Part shown: positions 1 to 13,736 of the stretch, piece after piece | Position numbering within the stretch: position 1 is the stretch's first letter | Layout: every line of letters starts with the position of its first letter | Assembly (NCBI GenBank): GCA_964057225.1 | Contig: OZ059895.1 | Span: forward strand, 9,362,001 to 9,426,000 | Length of the DNA: 64,000 nucleotides | Source: Auanema rhodensis | Taxonomy: Eukaryota; Nematoda; Chromadorea; Rhabditida; Rhabditidae | Direction of reading: 5' to 3' | Notes under the pieces: generated by a model | The model's database searches: none | Seen by the model: only the letters and a program-made list of their open reading frames with translations | What the model was told of the DNA's origin: nothing | Program-made: the position numbers and the translations under genes

Positions 1-23
1 ATGCATATACGGTCCTATCATAG

Positions 24-260
24 GTTCGAGATGCCGATGAACCTCGCAGGGTTTGTCCTTGCCTCTTCATGTGCTGTTGCTGTTGTGACTGCTGCTTTGA
101 AGATGGTGAAAGCACGGAAGGATCATTAGATGTAATTTTGAAATATCCGAACTATTCTAATGTATTTAATCTTCAGATACCATTACCAAATATTGTACAA
201 CCTTGTCCACTGCATGGTCACAATCAGCAAAGTATTCGTATGACTGAACTAAACAGATAA
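24..260 (+). CDS. C-terminal exon of an unrecognised protein
   Basis: An open frame of about 79 codons begins right after an acceptor-like tcatag and ends in TAA at 258-260. It opens with a charged stretch, then a cysteine-rich run (several CC pairs, from residue about 12), then a polar tail containing LDVILKYPNYSNVF and a CPLHGH motif. The clustered cysteines could be palmitoylation or metal-binding sites, but I do not recognise the family. The rest of the gene lies left of the window. An alternative is a chance frame; the acceptor and compositional bias argue mildly for a real last exon. Confidence 0.4.
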   Translation, partial: VRDADEPRRVCPCLFMCCCCCDCCFEDGESTEGSLDVILKYPNYSNVFNLQIPLPNIVQPCPLHGHNQQSIRMTELNR

Positions 261-790
261 TTTTATTATTTCAAATTACAATCATTAATGCTCGTAATAT
301 AACTTCACTTACTTGTTTTTATGTTAAGAATTCTCTTTTTTAAAATTAGGGTTTTCTTATTAAACTGATTGAACCTTACTTGAAGCCAAATGGTGTAGTG
401 TTGAAAACGGGTGTTTTCGATTCTGTGTTTTGTATTGTATTCACAATTAATAAATTTAAAATTAATAATAAGAATAAAGATAAATGAAAACTTTATTATG
501 TAATTTTCTTGTCTTATGTATATGAACCCGTAAATTACAGTTTTTTTTTCAATTTCATATAATGATAGTAGATACATATATGAATGCATATAAAGTTGAA
601 TCAAATTCTAAAAAAATAATTTGGACTGAGGATATCAATTTCGTAAACATCACGCGTTATGGCTTTTAGTGAAAGAGAGATCATGAAAACAGTGAATTAA
701 TAAACTTGATTCTTAACATAGTTATGAATTTGAACATTATTAACCGGGATATAGATTTCAAATGCAGTTTTTAAGAGCTTAATTTGGTTC
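261..790. other. AT-rich intergenic gap, no gene seen
   Basis: Between the stop of the left-edge exon and the convergent stop of the adhesion-receptor gene. The only longer frame (minus, 305-604) has low-complexity Phe/Ile/Lys composition typical of AT-rich noncoding DNA. No RNA gene or repeat was recognised. Confidence 0.5.
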
Positions 791-3700
791 CTAATCATCT
801 TCTCCTACATTTACTAATGGAGCTGGACTAGCCGAAAATGGAGGTGTTGGAGGTATCACATCATTAATGCTTTCACGCTTCACGATAGCTGCTTCTTGTG
901 TATGGTCCAACGATGGAACTAATATAGAAACCATCTAGAATTATAATTCTTTCACTAAATTTAAATTTATTTTGTAACTTACGGATTCCCTATAAACTTT
1001 CACACGATGTGAATTAATATCTCTATAAGCATTCAGATCTGTATCATCAGTTCCAATTGAACAATCATCATGTAACGAAGATGTGTCAATGAATTCTAAA
1101 GTTAAATGAATTTAAAATAGTTTTCCATGCAGTTGAGATACCTCTTCTTAACTTTACTGGATAATCTGGACTACTAGATAGCATATTGACTCTATCAGAT
1201 TCTAAAAAATACACAATAGAAGCTATTAAAATGATGAAAAAACAATTGTTACCTGTACTTCTTCTTGTGGATCTCCCTCTTCTTCTTATCATACAACAGC
1301 AGAAACAGAAAAGTATGAGTATCAATATTGATGCACATATGATCATTGAATAGAAAAGAACGCGAGCAGAGACTGGCACTGAATAAAAAATATTGTGAAA
1401 ACTGGAAAATGTGCATTTGTAATTACATAAGTATTGAGGCTGGAAAGTATCTGGTGTGTATGCATCAACTGAGCCGTGTGGAGAAGATGAATATGAATTA
1501 TCTTTCATATTTTGAGATTCAGAGTATTCATGAGAAAATTCTGGCTCTTCTTGCCAAAGATAAGGATCAACGGTTCCTGAATACTCATCAGAATCTGGGT
1601 ATTCAGACACATATTGCATGATTCGCTCAAAGACATCAACCTATAGTTTCATAAATTATTCATTAAATCAGATTTACTATTATTACCTGATGAAGTTTAT
1701 TACTTTTCGATTTATAGAAAGCATGTTCATCTGTTTCATAACCAACTCCAACATCATGAAGTATAACACTGTTTGATATATCAGCTCCTTCCAGTGGATG
1801 AAAGGTTATGTTATTCAACATTGATCTACTATAATCCGGAAGTTCAAATCTGCTTCCATCAATCTGAAAAGTTCGAATAAATTGAAATCTTTGAGATTAC
1901 TTCATTACAATTAATTCATATCGTTGGTTGTTATGTTTAGTTCCAATAGGTGTTTGCCTACGAACAACCAATAAGTGAACACGATCATCGTTTTCAAAAG
2001 TACTTTCTGAAAGTAAATCTCATGAAATGAATAAAATATAGAAAAGACTGTACTGTAAGCATCGGGTTCGAAGTATGTTTGGTCATGTGGCGTTATTTGA
2101 ACATTGATTCGTCCATCAGCCGTAGCATACACTCGAAATCTAAAGTAAGTAAGTTCTCGAATAAAAAGTACTTGCGAGGATACTTACAGCATTTCACGAT
2201 GATTATTAAATTCAGCAATGATAAGATTGTTTTTGAAACTTTGAGGAAGCTTGAATTTAATCCAAATACTTTCAATAATTGATCTTGTTGGAGTCAAAGA
2301 AATTATAATAGGAATGGAGTTAACATATTTCGTTGATAAAGGTATAACTACGCCTATAAAAAGATTATTAAGCTACTATTATGAGTCATATTATACCATT
2401 TCGTTGTCTACATTCTCCATCAGATGTTTCAATGCCATATATATCGGAACAGTCACATTTTCCAACAGCTGGGGTATGTGGAGATGGAGTGCGACAACGA
2501 ACGTTAGATTGACATCCGGGTTCACATAATACACAACCAACCTTAAATAAAGTATAATTATATGAAATTGAGCATATTACGGTACCAAAATAGCAAATGC
2601 TTGTAAATCTGTTGGATCGTGCAGCATATGCTTTCTTTGATTGTCATATGCTACTGTTAAGTCAACACGATGACCGAACATAAAAACATCTTTAATACAA
2701 CCCTAAAACATAAAATAAAGAAGGAGAAATGAATAAGAATACTTACTCTTAAAGAAGGAATTTTCTCTCTTGTGTTTTCCAAATATTTAATTGTTATATC
2801 ATTCATATACATTCCAGAATTTTTGATTTCATAGTATGTTCCACCAATGAATAATCCTCCCGAGTTTACAATATTTGGAACCGAATATAGTTCAGCTATG
2901 CTAACATTTTTATGTATTTGTATGGCTTCTAATTTGCATATTTCAGAATCAGAAATTAGAAAATAATCAGAATCCTTGTTGTAGAATACAGCTCGATGCC
3001 ATTTATCCTTTCCAAACCCTAAATAAAACCCTCAATGAGATTTTCACATGATGCTTACCTTCGTTGTTGATTGTGCTACACTGACGACATAATTCTTCCT
3101 CTCCATCATGTATACATATGATTGCAGTCATACGAGATCCACGATAATGAACTTGCCAACGTCCACGAGTAACATAGTTCCAATATCCAAATAGCAGTAA
3201 TCCAGCATCCTTAAAGTAACAATGAGAATATGAATACCTCCGCTAATGCGGTTACCGAATCAGATTTGAAAGCAATAGCAGATTGAACACTTTCATTATC
3301 CAATGAGTACGAACTTGGATAAGGAATATGGAAGAAAGATAATCTATCTGAATCTCTCAATAGATGGTATGCTAAATACATATTTGTGAAAATATAAAAC
3401 AAGTTATCTTACTATCTTCTTCTGAAGGCTCACAGCTTGGTGGCAATAATGCGGAGAAAGAAGACTTCAAAATAGGACATTCGCATCCTATACATACTGG
3501 ATCTCTTCAAAAATTATATATTTTATAAAAATAAATAAAATAATTGAAACATACAAATCGATTTGGCCTAAAGTACGTACTTCCTCATTGAATGGTATAC
3601 ATTTATCTCTTGTGTCTTTACTATCGACAAGTAAAACTTCACCTAATACATTGATTGTGAGATAAGTATATCTGAAAATTTATATTAAATATTATAATTT

Positions 3701-4939
3701 CTATAAAATCTATATATTACAATGATAATGCTTTGTTGAGAGGAATAATATGTTTATCAATAGTAATAGCATTATCGGGACCAATAGTTACTGTATGCCA
3801 GTTAAAGTCAGTTAGTAGACTTACTCCATGAGTTATATTCTCATCTATTGTTACAAAGTAATCTAAATAGTTTTAAATATTAAAATATTTCGAAATATTC
3901 TGTAAGATGAACCATTTTCCAATTTTATCTGTAATGCTCCATCAGCCCCATTCAAAGATAAGAATTTCGGATTTTCTCTATCAGTTCTAAAAGCAAACGC
4001 AAATTTCCAATTTCTGGTAAACAAGTCCAATTGTATCTAAAAACATAATAAAAGACATATTGAGAGTGAAGATTTCATACTTTTCTTTTAAATAAACATT
4101 GTTCTTCTTGAACTAAGGACTGTTGACATCTTAATGGAGAAGATTGTAGTTGAACTGATCCTGTTGTGAAAACATGTCGAAGTCCGGCTTGAACATGTAC
4201 CAAATTCATAGTCACAGTTGGTGTTTCTTAAGAAAATATTGGATAAGTATAAGTATAATATATTATTAAATATCTAACCTGGATCATAAGTTATATTCAT
4301 AGCTTCATTAAGTAAAGAAATTATTTGAATTGAAGCTCTAAATATTATTTTTTTAATTCAAAAGATATATGATTTGATGAATCTTACCTATTTTCTTCAG
4401 GAACATTACTCCAATCAACTGTAAGCTCTTGTGTACAATATGATGTTTTCAATTGTTCTCTAATCCAATTAAGATCGGGAATTCTAAAAGAAATATTTTC
4501 TGTCAATTATGAAAAAACTAGGAAGAATTCAAATTATAATGAAAATTCCAATAATACTTACTGGTAATTAATACTTTTCCGATCTGATATCATAACTGAA
4601 TGACTTATTCCACTTTCAATTACTGTTGTAATAAATGTTTCAGAAGTTTCTGATTCATCCATTTCACACAAGATATTTGCAGTGACATCACCTGGATTAA
4701 CAAGAATTATTAAAAAATTCAAAAAAAAATTGACAACCATCCAATTCTATAGGAAGAACCTGGCTTTTTCTTATGTTAGCTAGATAATGATCTCTGCATG
4801 ATGATCTTGGAATTTCTTTAAAAAAATGTATATTTTTACAAAATTATAAAAATTATTTGATACCTGAATAAACTAAGGATATTAAAATGCCTACAATGAC
4901 TATTTGTAGTTTGAGCCTAATGTTTGAAGGCATCATCAT
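791..4939 (-). CDS. Neurexin/CASPR-like laminin-G transmembrane receptor
   Basis: A gene of more than 15 small exons read right to left. The start at 4939 (three Met codons) gives a signal peptide ([17 protein letters not shown]) and follows a ttttag that could be a spliced-leader acceptor. Next come a fibrinogen-like cysteine segment (ILCEMDE), a first laminin-G domain (NWHTVTIGP), a second one closing with the typical [12 protein letters not shown], a cysteine-rich EGF-like module (about 2440-2540) and a third LamG-like stretch. An acidic juxtamembrane region, one transmembrane helix (about 1290-1350), a basic stop-transfer and a cytoplasmic tail ending in NVGEDD finish the protein. The order resembles the CASPR/neurexin IV group (nematode NLR-1-like), which acts in cell adhesion. 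No discoidin domain was seen. Exact exon edges are approximate. Confidence 0.75.
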
Positions 4940-6393
4940 GCCTAAAATGAATTGAACTATAAGCAAGCAGAATATTTTAACTAAGAATGAATAATAAGAA
5001 AATAACAAACTTCAAGTATGAAATAAGAAAATATTAGTAAGGTGTCAACAAAGTAAAACTGAATAAGGTATACCTACAGAGAAGCTGTGACTTCTTCAAA
5101 ATTATTCATCAGTATAGCATAACAAATATCCGAAACTAGTCGGAAGTATACATTTTCAATGATGTATATATGTATATTTACATGTAATCTATCTTTATAT
5201 ATAAAAGTAATTTTTCAAAAGCATTTAAAAAATATTAGTCATAATAACATTTCGGAATAATATTGGAGTTTTTCAAAGAAAAATGTTCAAAATTGTTGAA
5301 TCAGAGCACTTACTTACATATATTATGCCAGAATTGGCTGAAATCTATTTAGGATTGTCATCTTCAGAGAAATTGAGAGAGATTGAAAAGAGTTATTCTA
5401 CAAGAGTTAGTGTGTAACTTGAAATAAGATGAATTTCGGAAATACATTGAAATGAAAATCTAAATGAATATAAACAAGAGGTACATACATATACATACAT
5501 ATCTATAGAAAAAAATCAATGCGGTCAACGAAAGAAAATCAAATGCATGCACATGTTTTGATAAGACTAAGGAGACAAAAATGGCACGTTTGTGCTTAAA
5601 CAAATAGAAAATAGGAAGATGAGTAATACAATTCTATTTTCTATACGTGAACAAATACAATAAACGTGTGCTCACAATAATACTTTCGATTATCATTCAT
5701 TATTAGAAAAATGAAATAAGAAATATCAATATACATATAAACATTTATTGTTTAAATCAAAATCAATTTGAATTCGATGATTCATACGTATGTATGTTGT
5801 TTTTTTCAATTAAAAATATTAAAATAATAAAAATTTAGGAAATAAATTGAAGTATATACTATTTCGTTTTTCTTTTTATTCAATCGAACAAGAAACATTT
5901 ACGATTAGTAGTGATATGAATAGTAGAAGACATGTTAATTGACTTCTTTTCATAAATGACTCGAATAGCAACAAGTCTAATTCTCAATAGCTTAATAAAT
6001 GAAAGATAATAAAAAGAAATGAGATAGACAGATGGAGTAAGATGGTAAAGTTGTTGGAGTTAAATTGTATTCATAAGTAATATGGTGAATAATAGTGCCA
6101 GTTGTATGACATTGATCAAAAATTTCTGGTAGGCTGTTTAAATAAGACAAATGGCTGGATGAAAGCTATGCAAAGTTTGGGATGTGAGTGCAACAAATGA
6201 ATGAAAGAACTAAAAGCAAAAATTAGTTAGGACAAAATATAGAATAGATTTCCCAGATGTTCTTAAAAAGAAAGAAAATATAGCATTTCACGTAATATTC
6301 ACGTAACGATGATTCAAATATAAATAAAATATCGAATTGAGAATATGTGCGTGTGGGAAAATGGAAAAGAATGAAAAAGAGAGGAATTATATT

Positions 6394-6447
6394 TGAGAGA
6401 GAGAGAGAGAAAGAGAGAGAGAGATTGGGATAGAGAGAGAAGAGAGT
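6394..6447. repeat. GA dinucleotide microsatellite
   Basis: An imperfect (GA)n tract with short interruptions, on a purine-rich background from about 6340. On the opposite strand it is CT-rich. No function is assigned. Confidence 0.85.
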
Positions 6448-9400
6448 AGATGCTGTGATGATATGTATTATATGTATGTGTATGTATATATATTTATATG
6501 TGAGCTATTGTAGAACTGTCACAAAAGATTGCGAATTTATATGTCAGCATTGAGGCTAGGTGAGGAGAAGAACAAGGATGGTCAACGACCTCCAGATGTG
6601 GTTAGAAGATATCAAGATGGTTACTTTTCTCACCTTGTTTCGCTGTTCCTTTAGCAATTAAGGTAATCACAATTTCTGAATAAATATATGGAGGCCATAG
6701 TGTAAACATTGAATTTAGATAAAAGTAAATAAAATAAAAGAATTTAACTGATATATTTGAACATGATGAGCTATTATTAATCCGTTTCCAAAACTTTAGT
6801 CAGATAATTTTAAAACGAACCAGGAATTGAATAACTGCATTGGAATCAGAATATTTTAGTTTCCAGCAGCGCGCGATTCTACTGCTGTGTACAGATCAAT
6901 GCAAGCAAGAACTTGAATAAGAAGAGATTAAACATTTTCCGAAGCTTGAGTTTATTAAATAAACTTTTTGGCTAGAATTTTTTAAAATATTGATTATATG
7001 TTGATGTCGAAAGTATTTTCAACTGTGTTTTGGGTATGTACTTCATACACTTCAGGTTCAAAAGGTAAAATAATTAGTTCTTATAGTTAAGAGAACTAAG
7101 AAAAGAGAACCAGTTCACATTCATTAGATTAATCAAATGAAAACTTTAAAAGTGAGGAAAATAGAACAAAGAATTGTTAGTTCCAGAAAAGAATATTTAT
7201 ACTATTTTTTAAAAATATAGTTAAACTCTAAAACATAAAAACATACAAAGTGTGAAGGTTAAAAAGATTTATCACATCTGATAACGGGAGCAGTGGAGAA
7301 TAGGCTAGAGGATACGGAAAATGAGATTATGGAAAGTAAAAATCAATGTTAATAGAACTTAGTTAAGCAAAACGGTGGCGATCAGATTCTAATTAAATAA
7401 TCAATTCGTTTAAATGAGATATACTCTCTTCTAATTAGATGAATAGTTAGAGAAACGAGTATTAAGGTACAGATAGACTCCTAACATCGTTTACAAAGTG
7501 AAAGAAGTAATATGACTCATAACTAGACTATGTATGTATTCCACGACCTTTTTTTTCTTCAAAAAGTCAAAAATAAAAGAATTCAAATATTTCAGATAAC
7601 GTTTTCATGCTATTATCTCGTACATTTCTTGTGGAAAGAGCCTTATGTCAATTTGTACTATTTATGCATTCTCAAGGGAAAACACACTCTTCAACTTGTC
7701 AAAAGCTGCATCTTCTTTCTTATACTGGCATATAGTTATTACAAAATGAACTACATATCTGCATAAATATATGTATATGTATAAAGAGACTTTCAATATT
7801 CAAAAGAAAGATTTTACAAAGATAAATTTTGATTTGTGTCAAAGAATAGAAACAGAGATGGAGTTGATTTTTCAGCGAAACTTTACTGATAGAACAAATG
7901 GAAGAAAGTTCAAAATGAAAAGCCATGTTTTAACATTTCTTTATTCTCTCTTTTTCTATTGCAAGTTGTGCTTACTCAGTGAATTCAAAACTGCAACACA
8001 ATGAAATACAAACAGAAGCTGAAGCAAGAAAGCTATGAAGAGCGCCAATCATGTATGATACTAATGAGTCGCCAATGTTTAATCTGGCTGATGGTTATAC
8101 ATTCCTACATAAAAGGATTTCATTAAAGTTCTTACTCGAAAAAAACCTGTGTTTCGTGTACAAATTTAGGACATCGTATGTATGTTTTTTTGATTATTCA
8201 AAGGTGAGGTCGTATTGCCTTCATCTTGGATTTTCATACGAGTTTATGACCTCGCTTGGTCTATAATCACCATTTCAATGATTTCAGGCTGTCATCGTTC
8301 TAATGTCATCGTAATGACTGGCCTAAGTGACTAATCCTTCACTAAAAAATTTTGATGTGAGAAAGTGTAATATATGTAAACAAAATAATTGAAAAACTAA
8401 TTATATTTTGACAAAACATTGAATATTTGATAAAAACCATTACAAAGGAACAGCTAAATGAGCAACATTTTCAATTATAAATATTGCATTAAGTATTATT
8501 TTTCTAAAATTTGAAAATAGACTCATATAGCTAATAGGTGTTACCATAACAAATGCTTAGACGGTTTTCCAAACATAAGGTTTTCTTACTTTTCAAGTAA
8601 ATAAAGCCTTTCTCGTCCATCTGGACATTAGAAATGAAGACTAGAGCAGCTGCTCTATATAACGTTATAGTATATAATTAGCATATAGGAAAGAATCAGT
8701 CATCAATTTCTTGTAATCAACTGGTATCCGCTCTAATAACAAACAAATTCTGAAGAAAATATAACAAGAGAGTACAATGAAGCAAAATGAACATACATAT
8801 ACATATAAGGAAATATAATAATACAATTATTTTATATAATTAATGAAAAAAAAGTTTATATTTTGAAAGATACATGCTTAGAAGAAAGTAATTCAAGCTA
8901 ATATTGAAAAAGCCCACATAGTGAAGAATGAGCAGAAGATTGAATAAGAATTATTTGGATAGTTAGACAAACAAATGTGTTACTTGACATTACATAAAGC
9001 GTGTAGGAAGCGCTTTAAAGTTCTTATAGAAAGTTTTTATCCTCAAAGTACACATGTACACGTGTGTAATTATAAAATTATTTTTAAAAATTAATAATTT
9101 ATTAATATAATAAATAAAAATTAAAAAATAAATATTATTTTAGTCTTTTCTTGAAATCTTGAAATCTTGAGTTTTGATAGGAAATATTTTCTGATGAAAA
9201 GTTATCATATTATATCAGTAAGGACAACATTAGTTCAAATGAGTTTTATAATTGATTTACATTAAGAAGAACCATTAACAAATCGGCTAGCCTATGAGAA
9301 GAAAAACAATCTTCTGTGACTTGTATTTGAAATGCGTTGAGATGCCGCATAGGTATCCAATTGCTGATGATCGACGCACGAAAATAAGCCAGAAGCTAAA

Positions 9401-9910
9401 TTCTCTACTGGACAAACATGGCCGAGAAGCTAATTCAGTGCAAATATTACAAAATACTTCATCAACTAATTCACAAGGATAGAATTGTGATGGAAAAATC
9501 TCTGGTTAGCAAGGCCAAGTAAGACTGGATTTGCTTGCCTAAGATGTGCGTGCAAATGGAAAGGCCTCATCCGAGATATTGAAAACGGCGACTTAAATTG
9601 AATAGTTCAGCAATCCGGTAATTGATATTCACTGGAATTTAATATTCATATGTGCATTGAGAATAGTTCAAAAATGGGATCGTATTCAAATCTCAACATC
9701 AAGGACATTTTTTCAACTGTGTATAGAAAAAATAAGAAAAAACAAGGCTGAATTCATCCAAGGACATGTAAAACCAATCTCTTTGAACATTTGTAGAAAC
9801 TTTAAAGTTAAAACTCTAGTGTTTATAACAACAAATCAAAAAAAAGCCGTAAGAGGGTGGTTATTTACTCGTTTTCGAGTAGGATAACTCCGAGTTCTGC
9901 ACATACATAT

Positions 9911-10015
9911 CTGTCTCTCTCTCTTTCTCTTTCTCTCTTTCTCTCTCCCTCTCTCTATCTCTCCCTCTCTATATTTCTACCTCTTTCTCTCTATCTCTAT
10001 CTCTACTTGCGGTAC
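9911..10015. repeat. CT-rich low-complexity tract
   Basis: About 105 bases of CTCT, TTTCTCT and CTATCT units. It creates an artificial Ser/Leu-rich open frame that should not be taken as a gene. Confidence 0.85.
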
Positions 10016-11076
10016 GGTAACAGTGAAGTGGATATTGTAATACGAACATTAATTGAAAATACATTCGTTTCTTATATTGCTATGCGGAATAGAAATTAAG
10101 ACTGAGGGCTAAATTCATTGTTTCCACCAATGTGGTTAAAACTATATGTACGTTAAACAGAAATCCTTGAATGATTAAGAGTCTGAAATCACTTAAGACC
10201 AGTGGTCTGTCAAGTATATTCTTCCTGACCCAATATCCCGTCATTCCATAGCGGTTTTCGATTGTCTTTCAAGCACTACTCTTAATGGACATTCAAATAT
10301 TCTTGGAAACACTTCGTATGCCTCCTCCGAAATATGGTTTTAAAATTCTGAATAGTAGATTGATAGAGTGACCAATTCAAATTATACAAAACAAATTAAT
10401 ATTATTCGCTAACAAATGAAATAATAATTTCTTAAAAAAAAAAAGAAAAAAAACGTTTAATAAGTAGTGAGAAAAAAGAAAATAATTATATACATATGTA
10501 CATTGATACCTAACAATTTTCCAATTATCACATAAATATTGCTTTTTACTAGCTCACCCCTCAGCAGTTTATCCAATTTCATTCTAATAATATGATATAT
10601 AATCGAATTATAATATAATATTATTCAAATATGCTGTAGTGTTTTTATATGTTTATATATATAATTCACTTTCTATTGTTCATTTTTGCTTAATTCAACA
10701 TGTTTCACCTTTGGTATTCTGTTTCACACATCTTTAATTGTAAATATGAAGAGAAGTCATTGACAGCAAAAAAAGCCCTTTTAAAAGAAAAGGAATCTAA
10801 GAACTCAACAGCACAATACTATCTCAATACGTCAACGAAGTACGGCCAAGTGCAAGTAAGGGAAGTGTAGACAGCATCGAAAGAGGTTTATTTGTCCATG
10901 GGAGATGACAACTCGCTCACGATCAGCCTCATTGGTCACGGTACAAAGGAATACAGAACTATCATCCTCAGACTTGATATATCATTTAGCAGTTCCTTCA
11001 TTCAATCAACTGTTATTCGAACTTTTCACTAGCGGTACTTTTAATTGAATGTTGCATCTTATTTCAGCTCAATAAT

Positions 11077-13471
11077 GATTGGTTTTTGGGTAGCTACTAT
11101 TTATTTATTTGTTTCTGCTCAATCATTACCTTATAATGATGAAACAGTTTCATTCCATAAGTCAGATTAATACTAAGTTCTACTCAATTCTATACAATCA
11201 ATCATTTCAGTTTCAAACTTATTCGTATAAATCCTGAAAATGATGATAATCTCAAGTATCTGAAGTTCTTGTATGAAGGTTCATCCCCTTATCAATTGGA
11301 CTTTTGGCAACCTCCAACACATATTGGTAAAGCTTTAACTGATTAACATTCCTACAGTAGTCTAATAATTCAAATCATATGCTTTAGGTGGAATAGTCGA
11401 TGTAACAGTTGCACCATCAGATGCTCCAATCTTTGTTAAAGATCTTGATTCTAAGAAGTTAAATTATGTTGTGGCTATCAATGATTTACAACAGTATGTT
11501 AATTATCAAAGAAATCAAATATATGAAATTGATTCTAAGAGCAATTGCTGGTGAACGTTCTCCACCAGCCTTCTATCATCACGAAGCTGGCGGCTTTGCT
11601 TATGACAAGTATAACTCTTTGGAAGATATTCACGGTAGAATTTTCATTAAATCATATTGAATATTCTTTCTAAATAGGCGAAATGAAACGGCTTCGCAAT
11701 GAAAATCCTGGTATGATTTCACTCTATGATATTGGTCAATCTCACGAAAATAAAACTTTATTAGTTATGAAGGTATTAACTTAGCTTTGTATAATCATTT
11801 CAAAACTTTAACTTCTATGTAGATATCAGGACGGAGAACAGTTGGTGAAAAGGTTTCCATATGGATAGATGCTGGTATTCATGCTCGTGAATGGATTGCT
11901 CCAGCTACTGCAATGTATCTTATTCACGAAGTTTGCTTGTAATTATTCACAGCCCTTATTTTTCATTTGTTTTAGCTAGTTCAAGGTTACGAGAGTGATC
12001 CCGTAATTCAAAAAATCTTAGATGTTACTAACTTCTATATTTTACCTGTTATGAATCCTGATGGATATGAATATTCTCGTACGAAGGTAATGCTTTGTCG
12101 TCCATTTCATGTAAACAATTTTCCTGAATCAGAACCGGATGTGGAGAAAAAACAGAAAGCCAGCAACATGTAAGCGCCAACATTTTCATACTGTATGTTG
12201 TGCTGGAGTGGATTTGAATAGAAATTTTGATTGGTTCTGGGCCTGTAAGTAGTATTCGCATAATTAAAAATTAAAATATATTTATACAGCAAGTGGTTCA
12301 TCTATGGACCCTTGCCATGAAACATATCCGGGAGCATCAGCTTTCTCCGAACCTGAATCGCAGGCTGTTCGTGATTTTCTAAAAGATCTCCGACCTAAGG
12401 TATGCATATACCTTATACTACTTGAAAAACGTATATTAAGGGGTTCATCTCTCTCCATTCATATTCTCAAATGTGGCTTATTCCTTATGGTCATCGCAAG
12501 AGAAATTATCCACAAGACTATCATACAGCTTTGGTTGGTTTTGCAGCTTCGTTACTGATTTAAACACGCAGACAAATGTAAAGAAGATTATACTCTTAAT
12601 ACTTTCAGAGACCATTAGCTCTAAAGGCTACTAAAGCTTTGTTTGAACGATATGGAACAAAATATCAAGTTGGTACAGGTGCAGATCTTATGTGTATGAA
12701 GATTATAATTACATACATTTCATTGTTTTGTGAATAATTTAGATGAAGCTTCGGGCGGCTCTCATGATTGGGCTAAAGGAGTTTTAGAAGTTCCTTACTC
12801 TTATCTCATCGAATTAAGACCAAAAAATACTTTAATGGGGTAAGCTATTTAACGTCATTGGTGACAACAGAAGTGATTTAGGTATGGTTTCCTTTTACCC
12901 GAAAGGGAAATACCAGCAACAGGGCTCGAAACATTCGAAGCTATTAAAGTTGTTGCGGAAGAATTAATAGGACAGTTTGTTCAGCCACAAATCAGAAAAA
13001 TAGCAGGTTTTTTCGAATAAGTAGATAAGTTATAACATATAAGATTTTCAGTCCCTAAAAAAGCAAATAGAGGAGGATACCACATTATATCAACAACTCC
13101 GAAAACCAAAACTGGTAAGCATCAGATGGTCGCCATTTAACAAAAAAATGTTGCAGAAGAGTTGACCTCAACTCTGCCTACTCCTCCTCCTGAGGAGATC
13201 AAGAAAATAGAGTTGCCTACACCTGCTCCTGAATTAACGACGGTAGTTAATAGAATTGAAGAAAACTCTGAATCAGAGCTAACTACGTAATTTCAAAGTT
13301 TTTGCAAACTGTATAACCTTTTTGTATTTCAGAAACAATGCTGATAAGCAGCAACCTAAGTGTATTGATTATGGCTCATATTGTAGATTGTGGGGAATTT
13401 TCCAATTATGTGAGCGACCATCAGTCTTCAAACTCTGTGGCAAAACTTGTAACAAAATGTGTGATAATTAA
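11077..13471 (+). CDS. M14 zinc carboxypeptidase with C-terminal ShKT domain
   Basis: A secreted metallocarboxypeptidase in about ten exons. The start at 11077 gives a signal peptide ([15 protein letters not shown]) and lies eight bases after a tttcag acceptor-like site. A propeptide ([18 protein letters not shown]) precedes the catalytic domain. Zinc ligands are visible as the HxxE of IHAREWIAP and the His of ISLHSYSQ. The substrate carboxylate-binding region is in DLNRNFDW, and the catalytic Glu is in YLIELRPK. A Pro/Thr/Glu-rich linker (13140-13290) leads to a six-cysteine ShKT module ending CGKTCNKMC. The combination is characteristic of nematode cuticle/extracellular carboxypeptidases such as SURO-1. 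A likely AATAAA signal lies just after the stop. All exons read openly, so it looks functional. Confidence 0.9.
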
Positions 13472-13736
13472 TTATAAATAAATAAAATAAGTCTACGACT
13501 TTTATTTCAAATCATGAATAATGGGATTTATCAAATCACATTTCAAACTGGTAATATTATCAGAGATAATATATTTATGAACAAATATACAGAAACAAAG
13601 AATAATAAAGAAATACACATTTGTACTAAATTATTCGTTAGCAAATGAAACATACTAGACACATAATCATTTGCACTAAATTATATTTGTTGCTAAATAC
13701 AACGGTATTCCACAACTTTTGCTTCCAAAAAAATAT

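Larger units (their letters stand above)
4940..11076. other. Long AT-rich intergenic region
   Basis: About 6.1 kb without a recognised gene. Short frames (7530-8266, 9294-9482, 9657-9887) have Phe/Tyr/Lys-biased composition and no family signature. It contains a GA microsatellite and a CT-rich tract, listed separately. A slightly more GC-rich patch at 6541-6660 could encode a short peptide but is not convincing. The right part (10.5-11.07 kb) should hold the carboxypeptidase promoter. Confidence 0.5.

Noticed and set aside
24-40. tRNA T-loop-like GGTTCGAGATGCC
   Set aside because: No cloverleaf can be formed from the surrounding bases.
6541-6654. Short frame starting MSALRLGEEKNKDGQ
   Set aside because: Slightly richer in GC than its surroundings, but no family match, no supporting exons and only 37 codons.
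9857-10099. 80-codon Leu/Ser-rich frame
   Set aside because: It is produced by the CT-rich low-complexity tract; no signal beyond the repeat.
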